A stretch of 64,000 nucleotides of DNA from JANLVI01 sp031363915 (lineage in GTDB: Bacteria; Vulcanimicrobiota; Vulcanimicrobiia; Vulcanimicrobiales; Vulcanimicrobiaceae), in the NCBI GenBank assembly GCA_031363915.1, contig JANLVI010000007.1, positions 124,001 to 188,000 on the forward strand. Reading direction: 5' to 3'. The notes beneath the pieces were generated by a model, which did no database searches, was not told where the DNA came from, and saw only the letters and a program-made list of their open reading frames with translations. Below are positions 51,709-59,264 of the stretch, piece after piece (positions within the stretch are counted from its first letter, which is position 1; each line of letters starts with the position of its first letter). The position numbers and the translations under genes were made by a program.

Positions 51709-52551
51709 TCAAGAGGTCTGTTTTTCTCCGAAGACCAGCCCGAAAATCTCGTCGCCGAGCAGATTTCGCGCCACCGCCGGCGTGATGCGGTCCGGTTCCC
51801 AGCCGGTCTGCAGCAACAGGTAGGAACTAGCGATCGAGGCTTCGCGCCGGTTGAGCGAGACGGCTTTGCGGACGCGAGCGCGCACGAGCACGTCCCACCA
51901 GCGAGAGAGCATCCGTTTACGGAGGCTCTCGTACTCACCCAGGGCCAATCCCCCGACGAGTTCGGCCGTCGCGTTGAAGCCCAGCCACGGCGCATCGAAC
52001 ATCAAACGCTCAGTTGCGGCACCACGCGCTTCGGCGTCTTTGCCCGCACATGGTGCGCAGCGCTTGGTCTCGTTCGTCGCCGCGCCGCAGACCTCACATG
52101 CCGTCCACCCGGCATCGAGCAGCACGCGCCGCTGACGCTCGACCCGAGCCCGAAAACGCGCGAGCGCTTCTTCGGGACTCGCCGGCGGCCCGCCGGCCGT
52201 TCCCCGAGCGGGCCGTTCGGGATCGGTTCGCTTCTTCACGGGTGCCGCTTTGGGCCCGACTTTGCGGGCGCCGACGCGGAAACGAATCCGCGCAAGGCCG
52301 CGTCCTGCCGGCAGACTGCGCAGCGAGCGGATGATTTCGAGCGATAAAAACGAGAGCTGGTGGCTCCACACGCTCGAATTCGTCAGCACGACGAGCGTGT
52401 CGCCTTCGATCGCAACCGGCTGCGCGGCGCGCGCGGTATCCGCGCCGACTATCTCTCCCCACGCCGTGCGAATCGCGACGAGCGGGTCGCCCGCCGGCAA
52501 TCCGCGCGGCACCCAACCCGCAAGTGAATCACCCATCTTCTCGAGTGACAT
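51709..52551 (-). CDS. DciA/DUF721-domain protein with zinc-ribbon and C-terminal extension
   Basis: 280 residues; its ATG overlaps the recF stop (TAATG). Residues about 1-95 form the DUF721 domain (AIRTAWGEIVGADTARAAQP, DTLVVLTNSSVWSHQLSFLS), the fold of DciA, the helicase operator found in bacteria lacking DnaC/DnaI. A basic linker is followed by CEVCG...CAPC (about 152-170), a probable zinc ribbon. About 100 residues rich in W, R and L come next (LSRWWDVLVRARVRKAV). DciA proteins are usually under 170 aa. Its place between recF and gyrB, near dnaA, fits loading of DnaB at oriC. The extension is undescribed to my knowledge. Confidence 0.72.
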   Translation of the reverse strand: MSLEKMGDSLAGWVPRGLPAGDPLVAIRTAWGEIVGADTARAAQPVAIEGDTLVVLTNSSVWSHQLSFLSLEIIRSLRSLPAGRGLARIRFRVGARKVGPKAAPVKKRTDPERPARGTAGGPPASPEEALARFRARVERQRRVLLDAGWTACEVCGAATNETKRCAPCAGKDAEARGAATERLMFDAPWLGFNATAELVGGLALGEYESLRKRMLSRWWDVLVRARVRKAVSLNRREASIASSYLLLQTGWEPDRITPAVARNLLGDEIFGLVFGEKQTS

Positions 52552-53660
52552 TAGAGCGGTCCGACCGTCGCCGCGCGCACCGCAAATGCGTGCACGGATG
52601 CGTCCAGAGCCGGGGCATCGGTCGTGGTCAGAAATGCCTGCTCGAACCCCTCTAGCGCAGCAAGAAATCCGGCCGCGCGTTCGGGGTCGAGTTCGGAGAG
52701 AACGTCGTCGAGAAGCAAGATCGGCGCATCGCCGCTACGCGCGTGCATGACATCGTATTCGCCGACTTTGAGCGCGAGTACCGCCGTGCGCTGCTGACCC
52801 TGCGATCCGTATGCCGCAAGCGGCGCGCCGTCGATTTCAAGCGTTAGATCGTCACGGTGCGGCCCGACGAGAGTCGTCCGGCGCACGATCTCACTTGCCC
52901 GGCGCAATTCCAACCGCGCCTGCAGCGCGCCGCGTATTTCGCTGAGCCGCGTCGCATCCACACCGTCGAGCGGCACGTTTGGTGCGTAGCAAATCGCGAG
53001 CCGCTCACCCGCGCCTTCCCAGCGTGCGTAAATACGTTCGGCCGCCTCCGCAAGCTCGCGCACGAACGCGGCACGCGCGTGAACGATCACCGCGCCGCTC
53101 TCCGCGAGCGCCTCATCGTATGCTGCTAGCAACTCTGTGTCCGGATCGATGAGTCCGCGCAACAAAGCGGATTTCTGCGCGCTCACTTTCTGATACCGCG
53201 CGAGCGCCCGATAGTAAAACGGACTTTCTTGCGCGAGTGCGGCGTTGAGAAAACTCCGCCGCAACGCCGGGGCGCCCGACACGAGCCCAAGATCCGCCGG
53301 CACAAACGTCACCACGCGCGCGCGCCCAAGAAACGTCGCAAAGCCGACACTGGAACCGTTAACGTCATATTTTTTCCGCGCCCCGTTCGCTCCGACATCG
53401 ATCGCACAGCGCAGCCGAATCGTTCCCGCCGCGATCCGCGCAACACCCGCAATTTCCGCATGCGTCGCACCCGTCCGAATCGTTTCTGCTTCCCGCGTCG
53501 CGCGAAATGATTTTCCGGTCGCAAGCATCGCGATCGCTTCGAGCAAGTTACTCTTGCCTTGGGCGTTTGGTCCGACGAACACGTTGAGGCCGTATGCCGG
53601 CGCAAAGTTGAGCGCCGTGTAATTCCGAAAGTCGGTTAATACGAGCTGCTCGAGCAGCAC
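52551..53660 (-). CDS. recF: DNA replication and repair protein RecF
   Basis: 369 residues. LVLTDFRNYTALNF at the N-terminus, Walker A GPNAQGKSNLLEAI (about 30-43), a helical coiled arm, the ABC signature AAYGSQGQQRTAVLALKVGE and Walker B ILLLDDVLSELD. RecF binds gapped DNA with RecR and RecO to load RecA. It lies 4 bp after dnaN in the conserved dnaA-dnaN-recF-gyrB order. Confidence 0.94.
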   Translation of the reverse strand: MLLEQLVLTDFRNYTALNFAPAYGLNVFVGPNAQGKSNLLEAIAMLATGKSFRATREAETIRTGATHAEIAGVARIAAGTIRLRCAIDVGANGARKKYDVNGSSVGFATFLGRARVVTFVPADLGLVSGAPALRRSFLNAALAQESPFYYRALARYQKVSAQKSALLRGLIDPDTELLAAYDEALAESGAVIVHARAAFVRELAEAAERIYARWEGAGERLAICYAPNVPLDGVDATRLSEIRGALQARLELRRASEIVRRTTLVGPHRDDLTLEIDGAPLAAYGSQGQQRTAVLALKVGEYDVMHARSGDAPILLLDDVLSELDPERAAGFLAALEGFEQAFLTTTDAPALDASVHAFAVRAATVGPL

Positions 53661-53664
53661 GTAA

Positions 53665-54780
53665 CTACTGGCGCAGCGGCATCAACACATAGAGTTGATT
53701 CGCACCGCTCGCGCTCTCCAGCGGACGAATCGCCGCAGGCGAAAGCGGCCCCAAAAATTCCAGCACCACTTGCGGCGAATCGATGTGATTGAGAATTTCA
53801 ACCAGATAGCGCGCATTGAACGCAATAGTGAGATCATCGCCGGTCTGCTCGACCTCGAGTTCCTCATACGCATTACCGGCGAGTTCCGAGTTCGCCGTAA
53901 TAATCAACTGCTGATTCGAAACCGCAATCTTGACCATCGACGCCCGGTCACCGGCAACGAGTTCGGCGCGCCGCAGTCCGCCTATGAATGCGCTCGTATT
54001 AACGGTAACCGAACGGTCGAATTTCGCGGGAATTACCTGCCCGTAATTCGGGTACTGCCCATCAACGAGCCGTACGACGATCGAGGTCGCATCTGCAGCA
54101 AGCGAGAGTTGATTGTTCTGCGCGCCAAGCACCGTCATTTCCAAGATTTCTGTATTGCCAAGATTACGCGCCGCTTCGGCAAGCGCGCGCGACGGAATAA
54201 TATACTTCGCAGGCGCGTCACTCGGCCGATCGAGTTCCGCCTGCCACTTCGCAAGCCGATACCCATCGGTCGCAACCATCGTAATCGAATTGCCTTCGAC
54301 TTCGACGAGCGTCCCCATAAGAACGGCACCGCGCGCCTCCTCGTTCGAGGCAGCGAATATCGTAGCGTTCACACCTTCGCGAAAGCGTTTGGCAGCCAGT
54401 CCGAAACTCGCTCCTTTTTGCGCGGCCGGCAACGGCGGATACTCATCTGGCGGAAGCGCATGAAAGTCGTAATTCGACTTCGCGCACTTCACACTCGCTC
54501 GCGACGGCGAACCCGTAAGCTCGAGAATACCGGCCGGCAAGTTCCCAAGATAACCCGAAAACAACTTCGCGGGAACGGTGACCGATCCGGGCTCGGTGAT
54601 CTCTGCTGGAAAGGCATGCTCGAGTGTAAGTTCGAGATCGGTGGCCCGCACTTTGATCGAACCGTCTTCGGCTGTGAGCAACACGTTGGAAAGAATCGGA
54701 ACGGTAGTATGCGCGTTGACGACCTTACTCGCCGCACTAACGGCCGACGCGATGTCTTTCGTACTACAGGTAAACTTCAC
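53665..54780 (-). CDS. dnaN: DNA polymerase III beta subunit (sliding clamp)
   Basis: 371 residues from a GTG at 54780. Three clamp domains are present: the N-terminal MKFTCSTKDIASAVSAASKV, then TVPILSNVLLTAEDGSIKVR, and AFNARYLVEILNHIDSPQVV before the C-terminal YVLMPLRQ, the conserved ending of DnaN. The dimeric ring tethers polymerase III to DNA. It is separated from dnaA by 467 bp holding a repeat element and near-consensus DnaA boxes. Confidence 0.95.
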   Translation of the reverse strand: MKFTCSTKDIASAVSAASKVVNAHTTVPILSNVLLTAEDGSIKVRATDLELTLEHAFPAEITEPGSVTVPAKLFSGYLGNLPAGILELTGSPSRASVKCAKSNYDFHALPPDEYPPLPAAQKGASFGLAAKRFREGVNATIFAASNEEARGAVLMGTLVEVEGNSITMVATDGYRLAKWQAELDRPSDAPAKYIIPSRALAEAARNLGNTEILEMTVLGAQNNQLSLAADATSIVVRLVDGQYPNYGQVIPAKFDRSVTVNTSAFIGGLRRAELVAGDRASMVKIAVSNQQLIITANSELAGNAYEELEVEQTGDDLTIAFNARYLVEILNHIDSPQVVLEFLGPLSPAAIRPLESASGANQLYVLMPLRQ

Positions 54781-55247
54781 TATCCACCGTCCACGGCCAT
54801 GGGGCCGTCGTCTCGTTTATATAAAAGGGTAGTCGTACTAGCAGTAACGCGGTGAGCAACGGGGACAAGTCTGCATCCCCAATTACGACAGCAGGATGCG
54901 CCATTTTTTGCTTGTGGATGAATCACACGATCCATCCCCGTCCTAAACAGAGGCCGCGCGAAACCCCATTATCCACGTTTGAAGCCCCACCCTGTGGGCG
55001 AATCAGCACAACTCTGTGAGTCGCGGTTTTGTTTGGCTTTTTTTGTGGATGGCGGTTGGCGGGTAGGGCGACTGGGGCGACATGCTGCCGGTGGGGACGC
55101 CCGCATCTTTACGGCGTGTAAAAATGCTACTCGCCGACTTTTCGCTCGCGCCAAACCCGGCTTCACGAAAAGCGCGGAGAGCCCACCGGCAGCATGTCGC
55201 CCCACCCGCTAGACACGATACATGCATGCGAGTGGTGATTGAGTGCG
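54781..55247. other. dnaA-dnaN intergenic region
   Basis: 467 bp with no gene. It contains the 130-bp inverted-repeat element (listed separately) and several near-consensus DnaA boxes: TTATCCACG at 54969-54977, and on the minus strand TCATCCACA at 54916-54924 and CCATCCACA near 55044-55052. An AT-rich TTTATATAAAA lies at 54816-54826 upstream of dnaN and may be part of its promoter. This region could contribute to the origin, as dnaA-dnaN gaps often do. Confidence 0.45.
55074..55203 (+). repeat. 130-bp nested inverted-repeat element, copy B
   Basis: Perfect 22-bp terminal inverted repeats: 55074-55095, beginning GGGGCGACATGCTGCC, and its exact complement at 55182-55203. Inside, GACGCCCGC (55096-55104), GCCGACTTTTCGC (55133-55145) and CGAAAAGC (55166-55173) match copy A at 19.9 kb in order and almost in spacing. 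CTTTTCG (55138-55144) and CGAAAAG (55166-55172) can form an inner 7-bp stem. No target-site duplication is obvious. Orientation is opposite to copy A. Confidence 0.7.
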
Positions 55248-56618
55248 TTACTCGCTTTGGCAGAGTGCCAAGAGCGAGCGGATTTTATTGCGGTACGCTT
55301 CATCGCGTTCCATCAGATCTTTTACTTTGTCGCGGGCGTACATGACGGTGGTGTGATCTTTTTTTCCGAAGTCGCGTGCGATTTGGGGCAGCGAGCAGTC
55401 TGTAAGTTCGCAGGCCAGATACATGGCGATTTGGCGCGGGGCAGCGAGACGCTGATCGCGGCGGCCGTTGTCCATCTCCTTGACGGTGAGGGCGTGGGCT
55501 TTGGCGACCCGTTCTTTGATGAGCGGGATCGTGACGCGATGCATCGGTGCTTGAGCCACTGCGTTCTTGAGAACTTCGGCTGCGAGGTCGACGGTGATCG
55601 GCGACTTGGTTAACGAGGCGAACGCGACGACGCGAATGAGCGAGCCTTCGAGTTCACGGATATTCGAGGGGATCACTTTTGCTATGAACGACGTCACTTC
55701 ATCAGGGACAGGAATTTTCTCGCTCTCTGCTTTTTTGCGCAAGATCGCTTCGCGCGTCTCCAAGTCCGGCGGCTGGATGTCGGTGAGTAGTCCCCACTCG
55801 AAGCGCGATCGTAGGCGGTTCTCGAGCGTCTGGATTTCTTTCGGCGGACGGTCGCTCGAGATGACGAGCTGTTTGCTTGCCTCGTGTAGGGAGTTGAAGG
55901 TGTGAAAGAACTCTTCTTGGGTCTGTTCCTTGCCTTCCAAGAACTGAATGTCGTCGATTAGGAGCACGTCGACGTGGCGGTACCGGTTGCGGAACTCGAC
56001 CGTCTGGTTGTTTTTGATCGCGATGATGAATTCGTTCGTGAACTTCTCGCTTGAAAGATAGACCACGTTGGCACTGGGGTTCTGGGCGAGAACGCGGTGC
56101 CCGATCGCGTGCATGAGGTGGGTCTTGCCCAAACCCACCCCGCCGTAGAGAAAGAGCGGGTTGTAGGCTTTGGCCGGGGTCTCGGCCACGGCCTGAGAGG
56201 CGGCGTGGGCGAACCGGTTGCTGTTGCCGACGACGAACTCATCGAAGGTGTAGCGCGGGTTGAGATTTCCTTGGCGGAGTTCTTCGGGGGCGACGATCGT
56301 GCGCGTCGGGGCCGCCGCGGCGGCGGCTTGAGCGGGGGCCTCACCTGTATCGGTTGCGACGACGAAACGAATGTCGATACTGGTACCAAGCAGCGTTGCG
56401 AGAACGTCGGCAATCTCGGATTTCAAGCGATTTTCGACCCAATCGCGGGCAAAGTTGGAATGCACCGCAAGGACGATCTCGGAGTGATTGACCTCGACGA
56501 GACGCATGGGTTTGAGCCACATCTCGAAGATCGGTTTCGAGTATTTTCGTTCTAGCGATTCAAGCGCCGCAGCCCATAGATCGCCCGCGACATCCGTCGC
56601 ATTCGTAATGCTCGGCAT
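55248..56618 (-). CDS. dnaA: Chromosomal replication initiator DnaA
   Basis: 456 residues, GGGA ribosome-binding site 6 nt before the ATG. Domain I (about 1-90) has KPIFEMWLKPMRLVEV. The alanine-rich domain II is short. The AAA+ domain has GGVGLGKTHLMHAIG, VLLIDDIQFLEGK and SSDRPPKEIQTLENRLRSRF. Domain IV carries RQIAMYLACELTDCSLPQIA and the box-binding signature DFGKKDHTTVMYA. It binds DnaA boxes and opens the origin. It is the first gene of the minus-strand run dnaA-dnaN-recF-dciA-gyrB and is divergent from rpmH. Confidence 0.96.
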   Translation of the reverse strand: MPSITNATDVAGDLWAAALESLERKYSKPIFEMWLKPMRLVEVNHSEIVLAVHSNFARDWVENRLKSEIADVLATLLGTSIDIRFVVATDTGEAPAQAAAAAAPTRTIVAPEELRQGNLNPRYTFDEFVVGNSNRFAHAASQAVAETPAKAYNPLFLYGGVGLGKTHLMHAIGHRVLAQNPSANVVYLSSEKFTNEFIIAIKNNQTVEFRNRYRHVDVLLIDDIQFLEGKEQTQEEFFHTFNSLHEASKQLVISSDRPPKEIQTLENRLRSRFEWGLLTDIQPPDLETREAILRKKAESEKIPVPDEVTSFIAKVIPSNIRELEGSLIRVVAFASLTKSPITVDLAAEVLKNAVAQAPMHRVTIPLIKERVAKAHALTVKEMDNGRRDQRLAAPRQIAMYLACELTDCSLPQIARDFGKKDHTTVMYARDKVKDLMERDEAYRNKIRSLLALCQSE

Positions 56619-56750
56619 AGACGTTCCCTACTGAAATAGTCGGAAAAGGTTCGGCCGCCCGCACCATATGACCAAAGTGCGAAACGGGATGATGGAGCCA
56701 CCTCGGATTGGCGTCCATAGACCCTAGTCCTGCGCTTGCGAGACGAAAAC

Positions 56751-56767
56751 TTATGCACTTATCCACA
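56751..56767 (+). promoter_or_regulatory. Two adjacent DnaA boxes
   Basis: TTATGCACT and TTATCCACA sit head to tail, sharing one base (56759). The second matches the TTATCCACA consensus exactly. They lie about 130 bp upstream of dnaA and may serve both initiation and dnaA autoregulation. Confidence 0.75.
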
Positions 56768-56895
56768 GGCCTATAAACAGGCAAAAGTCTCATGTGTTAC
56801 GGAGTTTTCGACGGGTTATTCGCAAGAAAAAACTGGTCCCAAACCGGGCAGGAGTCCTCGTCGTTCGGTCGATTGCGACGCACCGGCGCCCCGGA

Positions 56896-56916
56896 TTTTC
56901 CACAGCCTTGTCCACA
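56896..56916 (+). promoter_or_regulatory. Pair of near-consensus DnaA boxes
   Basis: TTTTCCACA and TTGTCCACA, each one base from consensus, are spaced 12 bp start to start in the same orientation, about 45 bp ahead of the rpmH promoter. Confidence 0.6.
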
Positions 56917-56960
56917 GATGCGGAACGATTGCGAACGCTTCGCGTCTCGGGCCCTGCGGC

Positions 56961-56990
56961 TTGACTCCTTGCCCCCTCGCTACGTATACT
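56961..56990 (+). promoter_or_regulatory. Sigma-70-type promoter of rpmH operon
   Basis: TTGACT (-35, 56961-56966) and TATACT (-10, 56985-56990) with an 18-bp spacer, about 60 bp before the rpmH start. This is the best housekeeping promoter match in the window. Confidence 0.8.
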
Positions 56991-56998
56991 AAATGGCT

Positions 56999-57023
56999 GC
57001 CCCGCGCATCCGCGTGCGGGGCC
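56999..57023 (+). promoter_or_regulatory. Leader hairpin of rpmH mRNA
   Basis: Just downstream of the promoter, GCCCCGCGC pairs with GCGTGCGGGGC to give about nine base pairs including one G-T. It falls in the 5' untranslated region, some 25 nt before rpmH, and has no T-tract. It could stabilise the mRNA or regulate ribosomal protein L34 translation. Confidence 0.5.
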
Positions 57024-57049
57024 ATTTCTTGTCGATTCGGAGACTTACT

Positions 57050-57184
57050 GTGAAGCGCACATTTCAGCCGCACAATCGCCGCCGCAAACGCGTGCATGGA
57101 TTCATGTCGCGTATGGCAACGAAGAACGGCCGCCGCGTCCTTGCCGCACGCCGGAAAAAAGGCCGTAAACGCCTGACCGTCTAG
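57050..57184 (+). CDS. rpmH: Ribosomal protein L34
   Basis: 44 residues from the GTG at 57050, which has GGAG 8 nt upstream; the longer open frame covers the leader hairpin and is not used. KRTFQPHNRRRKRVHGFMSR and the basic C-terminus are the universal L34 pattern. It is a small 50S subunit protein and the first gene of the rpmH-rnpA-yidD-yidC-jag operon. Confidence 0.97.
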   Translation: MKRTFQPHNRRRKRVHGFMSRMATKNGRRVLAARRKKGRKRLTV

Positions 57185-57189
57185 CCCGC

Positions 57190-57516
57190 ATGCGGACCTT
57201 CGCCAGCCTCCGTCGGCGGGGCGACTTTGCACGCGTCCGAAGCCGCGGTCGACGCAAGACGGGGACGTATTTCGTCGCCTTCGTTGATGGAGGACGCGAT
57301 CCGCGCAATTCGCGGGTCGGACTGAGTATCGCCAAGGACGTCGGCGGGGCGGTCGTCCGTAACCGGGTCCGGCGACGCATCAAGGCGATCCTCGATGCAA
57401 CCACCTTCGGCTCGGCGCCCTTCGTTGATTGCGTGCTCATCGCACGCCCGGCGGCCGGCACTGGTTCTTTTGCGGAGATCACCGGAGAAGTCAGCCGACT
57501 TTTGGGCCTCGCGTGA
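57190..57516 (+). CDS. rnpA: Ribonuclease P protein component
   Basis: 108 residues, 5 bp after rpmH. It begins with MRTFASLRRRGDFARVRSRG and carries the RNR motif region VVRNRVRRRIKAIL (about 55-68). It binds RNase P RNA to process tRNA 5' ends. The RNA gene rnpB is not in the window. The stop overlaps yidD as GTGA. Confidence 0.95.
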   Translation: MRTFASLRRRGDFARVRSRGRRKTGTYFVAFVDGGRDPRNSRVGLSIAKDVGGAVVRNRVRRRIKAILDATTFGSAPFVDCVLIARPAAGTGSFAEITGEVSRLLGLA

Positions 57517-57725
57517 TCCGGCTTTTACTGCTGGGGGTGCTTCGGGCCTACAAGCTCGTCATCTCACCGGCGCTCCCAGCCTCCTGCCGATTTTATCCCT
57601 CATGCTCGGACTACGCGTACGGTGCGGTCGTGAAACATGGCGTCGTTCGCGGGATAGGTTTAGCCGGACGCCGCGTGTTGCGTTGTAATCCATGGAATCC
57701 GGGCGGGGTCGACCCGATCCCGTAA
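57513..57725 (+). CDS. yidD: Membrane protein insertion efficiency factor YidD
   Basis: 70 residues from a GTG at 57513 that overlaps the rnpA stop. The amphipathic N-terminal helix (LLLLGVLRAYKLVISPAL) precedes the conserved CRFYPSCSDYAYGAV and the C-terminal CNPWNPGGVDPIP. It assists YidC-dependent membrane insertion. The frame runs further upstream inside rnpA, but the overlap start fits the family length. Confidence 0.93.
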   Translation: MIRLLLLGVLRAYKLVISPALPASCRFYPSCSDYAYGAVVKHGVVRGIGLAGRRVLRCNPWNPGGVDPIP

Positions 57726-57740
57726 CCCGAAAGGCCGGTC

Positions 57741-58628
57741 GTGCTCTTCCTCGCGTTTAACCCGCTCCAACCGATCATCACGGCCCTCACGTGGGTCCTG
57801 GATTATATCCACCACTTCATCCCGAGCCTCGGATGGAGCTTGATCGTGTTCGCGGGTCTGGTTCGCCTCGCGTTCTGGCCGCTCGCCTCGATGCAATTCA
57901 AATCGATGGCGGAGATGCAGAAAGTGCAGCCGCTGCTCAAAGCGCTCCAAGCCAAGTATAAGGGCGAACCCCAGAAACTCCAGCAAGAGCAGATGGCGCT
58001 CTACAAAGAGCACGGCGTCAACCCGTTTGCGAGCTGCTTGCCGCTGCTCTTGCAAATGCCCATTCTCTTCAGCCTCTATTGGGCGATCATCGCGCGTTCG
58101 GATCAGTTCAAGTCCGAGCATTTTCTGTGGATCGGCAGCGCGGTTGGCGAGCATCTCCCGAAGGTTGGCGGCGCGGCGATTATCGCGGCGAACCTGTTTG
58201 CGCCGGATTACATTTTCCTCGCGCTCTACGTGATCTCGATGTACTTCAGCGTGCGCTTCGGTTCGCCGCCGTCGACCGATCCGCAGGCCGCGCAGACGCA
58301 GAAGATCATGTCGTTCATGTCGCCGGTCTTTATCGCGTGGTTCGGCCATAATTGGTCGAGTGCGCTCATCGTGTACTGGTTTGCCGCGAATTTGTTTACG
58401 ATGGCCCAACAGGTCTACTTCTTCCGCAAATTCGGTTTGTACGGGGCCAAGACCGCAACGGCGATTGGGACGGTGCCGGATGGCGGCGCGATGAAGACCG
58501 TCAAAGGCAAAACCACCCCGGTCAAGAGCGCCCTAGCCGATGGCGACGGAACTTCGCCCTCGGGCGGCCAAAATGCCTCAAAGACCGCCTCGAACGGTTC
58601 GCGTTCGAAGCGCCGTGCCAAACGATAG
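57741..58628 (+). CDS. yidC: Membrane protein insertase YidC
   Basis: 295 residues from a GTG at 57741. It has the 60-kDa-type conserved core of five transmembrane segments: SLIVFAGLVRLAFWPLASMQ with the conserved arginine, then KHG-type NPFASCLPLLLQMPILFSLY and PVFIAWFGHNWSSALIVYWF. It lacks the large periplasmic domain of proteobacterial YidC, so it is of the Gram-positive/Oxa1 length. The C-terminal tail is hydrophilic and ends in the basic SKRRAKR, as in other ribosome-binding YidC tails. Confidence 0.94.
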   Translation: MLFLAFNPLQPIITALTWVLDYIHHFIPSLGWSLIVFAGLVRLAFWPLASMQFKSMAEMQKVQPLLKALQAKYKGEPQKLQQEQMALYKEHGVNPFASCLPLLLQMPILFSLYWAIIARSDQFKSEHFLWIGSAVGEHLPKVGGAAIIAANLFAPDYIFLALYVISMYFSVRFGSPPSTDPQAAQTQKIMSFMSPVFIAWFGHNWSSALIVYWFAANLFTMAQQVYFFRKFGLYGAKTATAIGTVPDGGAMKTVKGKTTPVKSALADGDGTSPSGGQNASKTASNGSRSKRRAKR

Positions 58629-58635
58629 GATATCC

Positions 58636-59262
58636 GTGAGCGACGAGCAGACTCCAGCAAACGACGATCCCACGGGCGACCCGACTGCCCGCCGCGCCGG
58701 CACGCGGCGCCGAGGCGGCCGCGGCCGCACGCGCGCAGCCGAGCCCGGCGAAGCCGTTGCGGCCCTGCCGCCGCGCCGCCCGCGTCCGAGCGTCCCCACC
58801 GTCTCCGACCCCGATCAGATCCAACCGGCAAAAGACTTATTGGTCGAGATTCTCACGCGCATGGGCATCACGGGCGTCGATGTCGTGTATATCAGCCGTC
58901 CCGAAGGCGAGTATCTCGAAGTCCGCGGCTCGGATCTAGCGAACCTCATCGGGCGCCACGGCAACACGCTCGAAGCGCTGAATTTGGTCTTCAATAACAT
59001 CATCAACGTAGGCGTGCGCAACAACCGCAAGTATTATTCGATCGATGCCGAGGGCTACCGGGCCCGTCGTGCCGAGCAACTGAAGATGCTCGCGCTGCAG
59101 ACCCTCGAGCGGGTCGTGCGCGAGCGTAAACCGATCGCTCTCCAACCTATGCTGCCCTCCGAGCGCAAGATCGTCCATCTCGCGCTTGCCGAGAGCCCGT
59201 TCGTTTCGACCGAGTCGCAAGGCGTCGAACCCGAACGGCGACTGATCGTCTCACCCAAATAG
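58636..59262 (+). CDS. jag: RNA-binding protein Jag/KhpB (KH and R3H domains)
   Basis: 208 residues from the GTG at 58636, which follows TAGGAT by 6 nt and lies just after yidC. The N-terminal 70 residues are arginine/alanine/proline-rich and disordered, in place of the Jag-N domain. A KH domain with GSDLANLIGRHGNTLEALNL follows, then an R3H domain with MLPSERKIVHLALAESPFVS. Jag/KhpB binds mRNAs and is linked to cell-envelope synthesis and division. Its position after yidC is conserved across phyla. Confidence 0.9.
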   Translation: MSDEQTPANDDPTGDPTARRAGTRRRGGRGRTRAAEPGEAVAALPPRRPRPSVPTVSDPDQIQPAKDLLVEILTRMGITGVDVVYISRPEGEYLEVRGSDLANLIGRHGNTLEALNLVFNNIINVGVRNNRKYYSIDAEGYRARRAEQLKMLALQTLERVVRERKPIALQPMLPSERKIVHLALAESPFVSTESQGVEPERRLIVSPK

Positions 59263-59264
59263 TC

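Larger units (their letters stand above)
56619..57049. other. Candidate oriC: dnaA-rpmH intergenic region
   Basis: 431 bp between divergent dnaA and rpmH with a cluster of DnaA boxes: TTATGCACT (56751-56759) overlapping the perfect TTATCCACA (56759-56767), TTTTCCACA (56896-56904) and TTGTCCACA (56908-56916). The stretch around 56750-56835 is more AT-rich than its surroundings and could be the unwinding element. The dnaA-rpmH location is a common origin site. Strand-bias analysis over a larger region would be needed to confirm. Confidence 0.6.

Noticed and set aside
54969..55205. Short frames in both strands across repeat copy B (74-78 codons)
   Set aside because: They follow the inverted-repeat structure, have no ribosome-binding site, and similar frames in copy A are not conserved as protein.
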